A DNA stretch of 64,000 nucleotides from Phycisphaerales bacterium (GTDB lineage: Bacteria > Planctomycetota > Phycisphaerae > UBA1845 > UTPLA1). Positions 47,007 through 55,042 of the stretch are shown here, piece by piece. The stretch is taken from positions 2,108,001-2,172,000 of the forward strand of contig JACKHI010000001.1 of the NCBI GenBank assembly GCA_020639075.1, read 5' to 3'. A program made the translations under genes and the position numbers. The first letter of the stretch is position 1. The number at the start of each line of letters is the position of its first letter. Under the pieces are notes generated by a model. It was not told the origin of the DNA, made no database searches, and saw only the letters and a list, made by a program, of their open reading frames with translations.

Positions 47007-47417
47007 TTATCCCTCAGCTTCGAAATGACTCAGGCGTTGGCTCGCAATCCCTGCGATATACTCATCTTCATCCGACAGCATCTCGCGTAACACCTCAATG
47101 TCAATTTTCGGGTTTCTTACGAGAGTCAGTCGAACACCAGGATCCGCGTCCGTCGCCAAGAGCCTCATCGCGTAGAGTGATAGCTTACGCTTCATCGCGA
47201 CCAAATCTCGAACTTTGTCATTTCCGCACTCTGCCAGGCGATCGAGGATTGCGATCGGAATAGACTTGTTGAGTACGACCGCCTCCCAATATTCGAGGTG
47301 ATTGCGAAGAAGCTCATTCCATACCTCGTCCGTCGCCCCCAAAGTCCTCCCCAATCTCCTCAATTCGGGCGAGTCGGAATCGTTCAGTTCAATAAATTGC
47401 TGTACAGAGGTAATCAC
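47007..47417 (-). CDS. Small HEAT/leucine-rich-variant-like repeat protein
   Basis: A 136-residue, probably all-helical protein. Segments such as AILDRLAECGNDKVRDLVAMKRKL, LLATDADPGVRLTLVRNPKI and LREMLSDEDEYIAGIASQRLS have the D-x-x-V-R-x-x-[VL]-x-x-N-P period seen in LRV and HEAT-like repeats, which usually bind protein partners. There is no signal peptide or catalytic motif. GTG start with a weak ribosome site. The gene is isolated between two hairpin arrays and its base composition looks AT-richer than that of its neighbours, suggesting an acquired gene. Confidence 0.65.
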   Translation of the reverse strand: MITSVQQFIELNDSDSPELRRLGRTLGATDEVWNELLRNHLEYWEAVVLNKSIPIAILDRLAECGNDKVRDLVAMKRKLSLYAMRLLATDADPGVRLTLVRNPKIDIEVLREMLSDEDEYIAGIASQRLSHFEAEG

Positions 47418-47497
47418 TTGCTATGCTCACGAAAAAATGGCCATGTACCTTACCCATTGAAGATACAACCAAATCTCGTCGATGGCAGGGTCACTTA

Positions 47498-47747
47498 TCG
47501 CTTCAGCGATGGGGGCACGATGATGAGCATCTGCACTAAGCTCTGATTCTGCAATGACTCAAGTTTCGCGAGCTTCCGAGACGTTCGCATCATCGCGCCC
47601 CCACCCTTGGAAAGGGTGGGCCACCCCCGATCGTCGCGCCCCCACCACTGAAGTGGCGGGGCACCCATCGTACGTCGCCTCGATGAACCACTACACGGCC
47701 CACCACCAACCATGCCGCCAGCATGCTCCCCTTGGAGGGGGAGCATG
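47498..47747. repeat. Hairpin array in the gap 47418-47855
   Basis: Further members of the hairpin family: TCGC-TTCA-GCGA (47498-47509), a CCCACCCTT...AAGGGTGGG stem near 47600, the CCACT-GA-AGTGG unit near 47648 inside a segment nearly identical to one at about 46670-46705, and CATGCTCCCC...GGGGAGCATG (47722-47747, 10 bp). They end about 60 bases before the hmgA -10 box. Confidence 0.8.
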
Positions 47748-47808
47748 GCAGCCGCCAACGCCAACCGCCGGGTGGCCCATCCACGTACAGCCGGATCGGC
47801 GTTTCCGC

Positions 47809-47814
47809 TATAAT
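47809..47814 (+). promoter_or_regulatory. Candidate -10 box of hmgA
   Basis: A perfect TATAAT lies 41 bases before the hmgA ATG. The region 17 bases upstream (TACAGC) is a poor -35, so the promoter may rely on an activator. Confidence 0.45.
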
Positions 47815-47855
47815 CCAAACCAAACAACGCCCATTCGAACCACGGAGCGTGAACG

Positions 47856-49037
47856 ATGATTCACTACATGAAGCTTGGAAAAATGCCCCGCAAGCCCCAC
47901 ACCGCCTTCTACGAAGACGGCAAGCTCCTGATGGAGCAGTGCCACACGCGTGAGGGGTTCGACGGTCCGCACTCCACGCTCTATTTCCGCACGCCGCCGA
48001 CGGACGAGAACGCCGTCGAGCAGATCAAAATCCCCGGGTTCTGCCCGTTCGAGCCGTTGAAGGAACAGCCGCTCTATCGCCGGCACATCCGCACGCAGGA
48101 TCTCAAGCTGTCGGGCGACTTCCTCGATGCGCGGCGCGTGCTGATGTTCAACGCCGATCTCAACGTAAGCATGGCCAAGCCCGACAAAGTCAGCAAGCGC
48201 TTCTTCTGCAACGGCGACGGCGAAGAGCTTTACTACGTCTATAAAGGCAGCGGTCGGCTTGAATCGCAGTTCGGCGTGCTCAGCTTCCGCGAGGGCGACT
48301 ACCTGCTCATCCCGCGGGCGACGCCCTATCGACTGCACTTCGAAGGCAAGCCCGAGTTCCTCGTCTTCGAGGGCCGCGGTCACATCGACATCCCGAAGGA
48401 GTGGCGTAATCGCTCCGGCCAGATCACGGATTACGCGCCGTATTCGCATCGCGATTTCCGCGGTCCGGAGAGTCTGCTCAACTACAACGAGCGCGACCAC
48501 GGCAAGGCGCCGTTTCGTGTCGTTGTGAAGCGCGAGGATGAGTTGACGGTCCACATGACGAAGCACTTCCCGTTCGACGTCGTCGGCTGGGACGGTTGCG
48601 TGTATCCGATCGCGTTCCACATTCTCGACTACCAGCCGCGAACGGGCACTGTGCATCTGCCGCCGACGACGCACACGACATTCGCCGGCAACGGGTTCGT
48701 CGTGTGTTCGTTCGTGCCGCGCAAGGTGGATTACCTCGAAGGCGCGATCCCGTGCCCGTATGGTCACGCCAGCGTTCACATGGACGAGATTCTGTTCTAC
48801 GTCGAAGGCAATTTCACGAGCCGCAAGGGCATCGACTCGGGCTCGATCAGCCTGCATCCGGCGGGCATCCCGCACGGACCGCACCCGGGGACGTATGAAA
48901 AGAGCATCGGCACGGAACGGACCGACGAACTTGCGGTGATGTGCGATGCGTACAAGCAGTTCAAACTGACGAACCTGGCGCATGACTTGGAAGATAAGGA
49001 CTATCACATGACGTGGGTGGAGAAGGAAGGCGAGTAG
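47856..49037 (+). CDS. hmgA: Homogentisate 1,2-dioxygenase family protein
   Basis: A 393-residue cupin dioxygenase matching the shorter bacterial homogentisate dioxygenase family, which opens the ring of homogentisate in tyrosine catabolism to give maleylacetoacetate. Iron-ligand motifs are HASVHMDEILFYVEG (with its downstream Glu) and SISLHPAGIPHGPHPG. The N-terminal cupin has GDGEELYYVYKGSGRL and FREGDYLLIPRATPYRLHF. The start MIHYMKLGKMPRKPHTAFYEDGK is typical. No other tyrosine-degradation gene is in the window; fumarylacetoacetase and the isomerase would have to be elsewhere. Confidence 0.9.
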   Translation: MIHYMKLGKMPRKPHTAFYEDGKLLMEQCHTREGFDGPHSTLYFRTPPTDENAVEQIKIPGFCPFEPLKEQPLYRRHIRTQDLKLSGDFLDARRVLMFNADLNVSMAKPDKVSKRFFCNGDGEELYYVYKGSGRLESQFGVLSFREGDYLLIPRATPYRLHFEGKPEFLVFEGRGHIDIPKEWRNRSGQITDYAPYSHRDFRGPESLLNYNERDHGKAPFRVVVKREDELTVHMTKHFPFDVVGWDGCVYPIAFHILDYQPRTGTVHLPPTTHTTFAGNGFVVCSFVPRKVDYLEGAIPCPYGHASVHMDEILFYVEGNFTSRKGIDSGSISLHPAGIPHGPHPGTYEKSIGTERTDELAVMCDAYKQFKLTNLAHDLEDKDYHMTWVEKEGE

Positions 49038-49618
49038 CCCGTAGGTCGGGTCATCGACCCGACACGCCCGGTCGGGTGCCACTGCTGTGTCAGCAGATCT
49101 AGGGTCCGCACCGCGGACCACGGCCTGTGCGCGAGCTGGCCCCCTGCAAGGGGCAGCTATTTGAACTGCGTCACCCGGCCGGCATTCGCGAGCTCGGCGA
49201 GTTCGCGCAATCGCATCGTCGCGCCCCCACCCATGAATGGGTGTGCCACCCGACCTATCATGCTATTCGATCAAAGAAACAGGAACTCGGTATCCCCTAT
49301 GACACAGCTGACCTGATGAGTTAGTCAGGTGCGCGACTTGGCGGATGGTCCGCAGTGCAGACCCTACGGCACTCAAATCTCGCGAAGCGCCGACCAAGTG
49401 CGCTCTTTGCCATGAACTCGCCATCGCCAAGTTCGCGCCCGCAAATTGCTCCAGGATTTTGCGGGAGTTTGCGGCCGTTTGCGGCCGTTTGCACGAGTTT
49501 TTTCTTTGCACGCACTATCCGACTCAATCGACAACGACGCCTTCGAAGAATTTTATTTCGATCGCTTCGCGGTCTTCGGCCTTCCCGGCGAATCGTCCGA
49601 AGAGTGGCCCCGTTCGCC
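49038..49618. repeat. Repeat-rich gap after hmgA
   Basis: A perfect hairpin GTCGGGTC-ATC-GACCCGAC (49046-49064) follows the hmgA stop and could terminate its transcript, although no T tract follows. CACCCAT-GA-ATGGGTG (49228-49243) sits within a GCGCCCCCACC segment shared with the arrays to the left. A 10-base word GTTTGCGGCC is repeated in tandem at 49468-49487. No gene is recognised in the 580 bases. Confidence 0.65.
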
Positions 49619-52600
49619 TCAATCCGATCCCGAAGTCTTCGCCTTGCGCCGCCATTCCGCTGCCGAATTCGCATGTTCCTCATCCGGCGCGGCTGCGTTC
49701 CAATCCTGGTACAGGCCTGCCAATCTCGCGGCACACTGTTTCGTCGACGCGTGCTCCTCGCCGAAGCCGGTTTTGAGCAGGTCGAAGGCCTCAAGCAGCG
49801 ACTTCTCGCCGCGTTCGAAGTCGTGGGCTTTGCGACAGGATTCGCCCAGGCGGGAGAGGTAGCCGCCGACGTTCTTCTCGTTCGGGCCCGCGTTCGCGCG
49901 GCGGACGGCCGGTTCGTCGTCGAGGATGAGTTGCACCGCCTCGCCGGCCCGGTCTTCCTGTTCAAGCAGGTCGGCCAGGCTGAAAACGGCCTGGATGGTT
50001 TTGGGATGTGCCTCGCCGAGACCGCGGCGTGCACAGTCGATGGCGTCGCGCAATACGCGCTCGGCCTCGTCGGCGAGCTGCGCGGCATCTCGGCGAGTCT
50101 GCGTAGTCTTTCCGCTTTCCGGCTCGGCCTCTTCGCGGTTCTGTTCGGTCTCATTGCCGCTCTGTGCGGGTCGATCGGCGTTCTTTTCTGCGTCGGCAGC
50201 TTTTTTCAATTCCATCAATGCGAGACCGAGTCGGTACGTGGCTTCGATGGTATCGGGGCGATCGCGGCCGATCAGTCGCGTGAAACCATCGCGCGCCTGG
50301 CGGAAGTTCTGTTCGGCCTCGGCCGCGCGATCGAGTTTCATGAGCAGTGCACCGATGTTGAACACCGAGTGAAGCGTATCGAGGTGATCCGGGCCGAGCA
50401 TTCGCAGTCGGCCTTCGTACGCCCGCTTCGCAAGTTCGAGGGATTCCTCGTACCTGCCTTGCGAGTAGCGAATGCCGCCCATGTTGTCGAGAGAGGAGAG
50501 CGTCTGCGGATGATCGTCGCCGAGCACGCGGCGGCGCGCAGCGAGGGCCTCGCTGTAGTACCTGTCCGCCTCGTCGAGCCGGTTTTGATAGCGCATGAGC
50601 GCGCCGAGGTTATTCATCGTCTGGAGCGTGGCGTATTGTTCGGGGCCGAGAACGCGTCGCTGGCCATCGAGCGCCTGTTTGAGCAACGATTCGGCCTCTT
50701 CGAACCGGCCTTTGACGCAGAGCAGGTAACCCAGATTGGCCGTGGCTTCCAGCGTGAAGCGATCTTCGGGGCCGAATACCCGGGCGCCGCGATCGAGGCA
50801 CTCGCGATAGCACTGATCGGCGTCGTCATGCCTGCCCTGCAGCTGTCGCAGGTTTCCGAGGGCGGCGAGGCACGTGAGAGTGCGCGGGTCGTCGTTGCCG
50901 ACGGTTCGACGGAGACCGGCGAGCGCGTCGACGAGGTAGTGTTCCGCGTCGGCGAGTTTTCCTTCGGCGCGGAGAAGCGATCCCATTTGCGTCATGGCGT
51001 CGAACGTGTCTGGATGGTCGGGACCGAGGGCGGCCTTTCGGGTTGCGAGGGCAGCACGCTGAGGCGCTTCGGCGAACTGGAGCATGCCGAGCTCGCGGGT
51101 GGTCTGCGCGATCGTCTGCTGGAGGCGTGCGCGAACGGCGGGCTGATCGGCGAACTGCTTGTCCACGGCGGCGAGCGCAGGCGCGAAGACGCAGTCTTCG
51201 AACGAATTGAGGATGAGGCCGGCGAAGTCGGCGCCGGCGATGTCGGCGCGGACGTTGTCGACGCGTGCATCGATGTCGCCGGCGCTGAGTTTGGCTTCTG
51301 TTGCGGCGGCGCGGACCTTCTCGAGCAACTCGTCATGGAGGCGCACAGCGGCGACGGGAACGCGAACATCCATGAACATGTTCGACTGGAAGGCGGCCAC
51401 TTTTTCGACCTCTTCTGCGCGAGCGCGGGCGTCGGCCTCGGCGGCGGCGGCGCGATCTCTTTCCTGTATCGCGATCCGCTCACTGCTGACGGCATTCGCG
51501 CGCTCACGCCTCGCGGCGATCATGCCGTATGTCGTGCCGATGACGCCGATCACGAGCGCAAAGGCGACGAGCGCCCCGGCCGTGACGACGCCCCGGTTGC
51601 GATTGGCGAATTTGCGCAGCCGGTAGATGTGGCTTGGGGGCGTCGCGGTGACGGGTTCGTGGTGAAGGTAGCGCTCGACATCGGCCGCGAGGCCGCTTGC
51701 CGTTTCGTAGCGGCGCGTTCGATCCTTTTCGAGCGCCTTCATGATGATCCAGTCGAGATCGCCGCGGAGCAGGTGACCGAGCCGGCGAGGTTCGATGGCG
51801 CGCTGCCGCGCGACAGTGTTCACTTCCTCCCCGAGACTGCTGAGGCGCGTGCTGGGGCGCGGCGGATCGACTTCGCGGATGATGCGTTTGATTTCGTTCA
51901 GGGCAGCGGCGCGCATCGTCTTGATGTCGAATGGCGTGACGCCGGTAAGGAGCTGGTAGAGGATCACGCCCAGGGAGTAGATGTCGCTGCGCGTGTCGAT
52001 GTCGTCGCCGATGGGGTCCGCCTGTTCGGGCGACATATAGGCGGGCGTGCCGATGAACTGGCCGAATTCGGTGAACATCGTCTGTTCGGTCAATCGCTGT
52101 TGTGTGGCTTTTGCAATGCCGAAGTCGATGACTTTCGGTGCGGGCTTGTCGTCGATACGGGTGACGAGGATGTTGCTCGGCTTGAGATCGCGATGAATGA
52201 TGCCCTTCTGGTGGGCGTGCTGGACGGCGCTGCACACCTGCACGAAAAGGGCCAGCCGCTCTGCGAAGCCCATGTTCTGTTGGTCGCAATAATCTGTGAT
52301 GGGCACGCCCTTCACGAGTTCCATCACGAAGTAGGGCCGGCCCTTGTCGGTCGAGCCGGCATCGAAGACGCGGGCGATGTTTGGATGGTCCATCATCGCG
52401 AGGGCCTGCCGCTCGGCCTCGAATCGAGCGATGACCTGGCGCGTGTCCATGCCGAGCTTGATGATCTTCAGCGCGACGCGGCGCCGGACGGGTTCTTCCT
52501 GCTCCGCCATCCAGACGGTGCCGAAACCGCCTTCGCCGATCTCCTGGAGGAGCTTGTACCGGCCGATGCGCGTGCCGGATTGTTCGGATGGGTCAGCCAA

Positions 52601-52828
52601 TTTGCGATGCGCGCCGGCCGGAGTCATCGCGACAGTCTGATCGTCGTCGCTGGCCGGCGTGCCCGCCAGGAAGGAACCGGCGGCATTGTCCGCCTCCAGA
52701 AGCGAATCGACTTCCGCGCGCAGGCTTACGTTGTCGCCGCAAGCATTAACGAGGAATTCCTCACGAGCATTTCCCTGGAGCTTGCAGGCCTCGCTGAAGA
52801 TCCACTCGACGCTATTACGTTCCGACAT
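49619..52828 (-). CDS. Transmembrane Ser/Thr protein kinase with C-terminal TPR repeats
   Basis: A 1069-residue planctomycete-type kinase. Residues 1-85 are a helical leader with an acidic bundle. The kinase domain (about 90-365) is complete: glycine loop GEGGFGTV 98-105, Lys121, HRDLKPSN 212-219, DFG 235-237, then GTPAYMSPEQA. One membrane helix spans about 413-435 (GALVAFALVIGVIGTTYG). The remaining ~600 residues contain many TPR units of the kinesin-light-chain style (DHPDTFDAMTQMGSLL, RYEESLELAKRAYEGRLRML). The FHA gene lies 42 bases upstream and the ECF sigma gene before it, all on one strand, suggesting one signalling locus. Confidence 0.93.
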   Translation of the reverse strand: MSERNSVEWIFSEACKLQGNAREEFLVNACGDNVSLRAEVDSLLEADNAAGSFLAGTPASDDDQTVAMTPAGAHRKLADPSEQSGTRIGRYKLLQEIGEGGFGTVWMAEQEEPVRRRVALKIIKLGMDTRQVIARFEAERQALAMMDHPNIARVFDAGSTDKGRPYFVMELVKGVPITDYCDQQNMGFAERLALFVQVCSAVQHAHQKGIIHRDLKPSNILVTRIDDKPAPKVIDFGIAKATQQRLTEQTMFTEFGQFIGTPAYMSPEQADPIGDDIDTRSDIYSLGVILYQLLTGVTPFDIKTMRAAALNEIKRIIREVDPPRPSTRLSSLGEEVNTVARQRAIEPRRLGHLLRGDLDWIIMKALEKDRTRRYETASGLAADVERYLHHEPVTATPPSHIYRLRKFANRNRGVVTAGALVAFALVIGVIGTTYGMIAARRERANAVSSERIAIQERDRAAAAEADARARAEEVEKVAAFQSNMFMDVRVPVAAVRLHDELLEKVRAAATEAKLSAGDIDARVDNVRADIAGADFAGLILNSFEDCVFAPALAAVDKQFADQPAVRARLQQTIAQTTRELGMLQFAEAPQRAALATRKAALGPDHPDTFDAMTQMGSLLRAEGKLADAEHYLVDALAGLRRTVGNDDPRTLTCLAALGNLRQLQGRHDDADQCYRECLDRGARVFGPEDRFTLEATANLGYLLCVKGRFEEAESLLKQALDGQRRVLGPEQYATLQTMNNLGALMRYQNRLDEADRYYSEALAARRRVLGDDHPQTLSSLDNMGGIRYSQGRYEESLELAKRAYEGRLRMLGPDHLDTLHSVFNIGALLMKLDRAAEAEQNFRQARDGFTRLIGRDRPDTIEATYRLGLALMELKKAADAEKNADRPAQSGNETEQNREEAEPESGKTTQTRRDAAQLADEAERVLRDAIDCARRGLGEAHPKTIQAVFSLADLLEQEDRAGEAVQLILDDEPAVRRANAGPNEKNVGGYLSRLGESCRKAHDFERGEKSLLEAFDLLKTGFGEEHASTKQCAARLAGLYQDWNAAAPDEEHANSAAEWRRKAKTSGSD

Positions 52829-52870
52829 GCCTGTTTCCCCGAAATGGTCCGTGGTGTCAGGACGAAGATC

Positions 52871-53257
52871 CTACCCGTTTCTGTCGTTGTTGTTGATTGT
52901 CTGGTCATCCCGGAGGCGCGGCTCAACACGTTTCAAGTGGTCCAGCGAATTCGCGCGGGCAGGATCATCATCCGAGCAGAATCGGAGGCGGGTTTCGCCC
53001 ACGTCGATCGCATCCAGGTCACGAAGCGCGATCTCGTGCTCGACGACTTCACCGTTGACGCGAACCGGATTGACGCTTCGTAACGGCGTCAGCGTGAACG
53101 TCCTTCCGATCCTTCGAACTTCGAAGTGCTTCCGCGAGACTTTTGGGTCGACCAATTGGATGTCCCGCGCCGGATCACGACCAACGGACATGAGTGTATC
53201 CGCGAGTCTGTAGTACTGGCCCGACTGGTTGCCGGATGTGACGACAAGAGAAGCCAT
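52871..53257 (-). CDS. FHA-domain protein
   Basis: A 128-residue single-domain protein. Residues 1-95 are a forkhead-associated phosphothreonine-binding domain: YRLADTLMSVGRDPARDIQL, DPKVSRKHFEVRRIG and NPVRVNGEVV carry the conserved G-R, S-R-K-H and N-G positions. The C-terminal 30 residues are charged and disordered. GGAG 9 bases upstream fixes the ATG at 53257; longer starts would extend into the sigma-factor gene. Placed between an ECF sigma gene and a Ser/Thr kinase, it probably reads phosphothreonine marks made by the kinase. Confidence 0.88.
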   Translation of the reverse strand: MASLVVTSGNQSGQYYRLADTLMSVGRDPARDIQLVDPKVSRKHFEVRRIGRTFTLTPLRSVNPVRVNGEVVEHEIALRDLDAIDVGETRLRFCSDDDPARANSLDHLKRVEPRLRDDQTINNNDRNG

Positions 53258-53375
53258 GGCTGATGCTCCGTATGAGGATCGTCCTGTGAACGTGCGCACG
53301 TCCATCCGAACTACCTGCGTATTCGAGCCTCCTGCGGCATCAACGATTTCGTTTTTTCGCGGGAGATTTTTTCGG

Positions 53376-53969
53376 CTACTCGTGCGAGAGTTTGCGGTAG
53401 AGCCAGGCGCGTGCGTAACGCCAATGGCGATCAGCCGTTGCGGCGGAAATACCGAGGAGCGACGCCGCTTCTTCGAGCGAAAGCCCCGCGAAGAAACGAA
53501 GTTTGACGAGTTCCGCCTTCTGTGGATCTTCGGACGTGAAGCGAGCAAGTGCATCGTCGAGATCCAGGAGTTCGGTCGAGACCTCGTCACCGGCGAGCTG
53601 GATCGAATCAAGCCGGATCCGTCGGACCGGTGTTCCGGTTCCATCAACCGCCGACCGATGCGAGCCCTCGCCGCCGCGCTTTATCGCGCCTCTGGCCCGA
53701 GCGCGGTCGATGAGAATTCGCCGCATGGCTTCGGCCGCAGCTGCAAAGAAGTACCTGCGACCGGACGCGGCCAGACCCGCGCCGCCGACGAGCCGGAGAT
53801 ATGCTTCGTGCACGAGCGCGGTCGGCTGAAGCGTGACGTCCGACCGCTCGTTCTTCATCTGATTCTGCGCGATCGCGCGGAGTTCGGCGTACACGTTGGG
53901 GAGGAGCTGGTCGATCGCGCCGGCGTCGCCCTGTTCAATTGCGGAGAGGATTTGTGTCACATCGCTCAC
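53376..53969 (-). CDS. ECF RNA polymerase sigma factor, TIGR02999-like
   Basis: A 197-residue sigma-70 family protein of the planctomycete ECF group. Region 2 includes LLPNVYAELRAIAQNQM and TLQPTALVHEAYLRLV, then RRYFFAAAAEAMRRILIDRAR. Region 4 has LVKLRFFAGLSLEEAASLLGISAATADRHWRYARAWL, a clear helix-turn-helix. The GTG at 53969 (VSDVTQIL) matches the usual start of this family; open frame upstream to 54080 is not needed. No anti-sigma factor is adjacent; the FHA protein and kinase downstream may control it by phosphorylation, as proposed for kinase-linked ECF groups. Confidence 0.9.
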   Translation of the reverse strand: MSDVTQILSAIEQGDAGAIDQLLPNVYAELRAIAQNQMKNERSDVTLQPTALVHEAYLRLVGGAGLAASGRRYFFAAAAEAMRRILIDRARARGAIKRGGEGSHRSAVDGTGTPVRRIRLDSIQLAGDEVSTELLDLDDALARFTSEDPQKAELVKLRFFAGLSLEEAASLLGISAATADRHWRYARAWLYRKLSHE

Positions 53970-54057
53970 GGGTTCGAGTGTAGCGCATCGGGGCGGAGGC
54001 AGGCAATGGCAAATGCATGGCGCGGAACGCCGCTGTTCCGTGGGCATGTGGCCGACA

Positions 54058-54861
54058 CTAACGACGACGGCGGATGACAAGTGCGCCGACGCCCGCCATC
54101 AACAGCAATGACGCGGACGGCTCCGGAACAAACGTAAGGCCCAGGACGTTTCCGACGCCGATGTTGCCGACGAGCGTCGCCTGTCCGCTCTGCGTGTCGA
54201 TCCTGAAGAGCTGATCGATGAGGCTTGCCGACCCCTTGTTGTCGCTGCCATATAGACCGATGCCCGGGGCGTAGGCCAGGCCGACCATCTGGACGACTTG
54301 CGGATTGTTAAAGCTGCCCACCAAAGTGGCGGCCCCTGTCGCGCGATTCAGTGTGTACAGTCGTCCGTTGAATGAATCGGCCCCATACAGGATGTCATTC
54401 ACCGGATCATAGGCCATGCCGGAAAGACCCTGAATTCCATGCACGCCGACGAGCGTTGCGAGACCTGTATTGACATTGATGCTGTAGAGCCCCAGATCGG
54501 TATTGAAATTCGTGGCACCGTAGAGCACATCATGCGTGGTGTCGTATTCCACGGAATGCATGTGCGTGACACCGAGGGGACCGATGGGAGTCGTGGCGCC
54601 GGTCAGCGCATTGATGATCAACAACATGTTCGTGGACGTCGTGCTGCCGTACAGAATGTGGTGGTTTCCGTCGTAGCCGAGACCGCCGACGATCGGGTCA
54701 TTCAGCGGACCGATGACAGTCGACATCCCGGTCATCAAGCTGATGTCCACCAGTTTGCCCGCCGAGACGTCACTCCCGATCAGGCGTATCTCCGCCGCTA
54801 TGGCTGACGTCGAGAAAGTTGTGCATACCAGCGCGCAGATGATTCCGGCCAGAGCTTTCAT
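54058..54861 (-). CDS. PEP-CTERM secreted protein with beta-propeller-like repeats
   Basis: A 267-residue exported protein. A signal peptide (MKALAGIICALVCTTFSTSAIA) is followed by repeats of about 42 residues containing ILYG or LYG and LYSIN/LYTLN with TG.AT.VG (for example NVNTGLATLVG, NRATGAATLVG), typical of a small beta-propeller. The C-terminus VPEPSASLLLMAGVGALVIRRRR is a PEP-CTERM sorting signal: VPEP, hydrophobic helix, arginine tail. It is expected to be processed by an exosortase and displayed outside the cell. No exosortase gene is in the window. Confidence 0.92.
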   Translation of the reverse strand: MKALAGIICALVCTTFSTSAIAAEIRLIGSDVSAGKLVDISLMTGMSTVIGPLNDPIVGGLGYDGNHHILYGSTTSTNMLLIINALTGATTPIGPLGVTHMHSVEYDTTHDVLYGATNFNTDLGLYSINVNTGLATLVGVHGIQGLSGMAYDPVNDILYGADSFNGRLYTLNRATGAATLVGSFNNPQVVQMVGLAYAPGIGLYGSDNKGSASLIDQLFRIDTQSGQATLVGNIGVGNVLGLTFVPEPSASLLLMAGVGALVIRRRR

Positions 54862-55042
54862 TTCGCTCCCTCATTTCATGGAATCAGCGACAAGCCCGCC
54901 GATTCCCTCTGCTGGGCGACTTGTTTGCGTCTCCGCGGCTTGAGCCCGAGCCCGGATTATAAACAGTGCCGGATGCAAAACAGAAGCGATTTTGATCGAA
55001 TCTGATTCGGAGGAGCGATGAAACGGCGACTTGGGTGACTCG

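Noticed and set aside
49355..53083. 1242-codon open frame on the plus strand across the kinase gene
   Set aside because: Antisense shadow of the kinase/TPR gene; the predicted product lacks any domain and the opposite strand has complete kinase motifs.
53970..54080. N-terminal extension of the ECF sigma factor
   Set aside because: The extra 37 residues (Cys/Pro-rich) do not match the family, and the GTG at 53969 gives the usual N-terminus.
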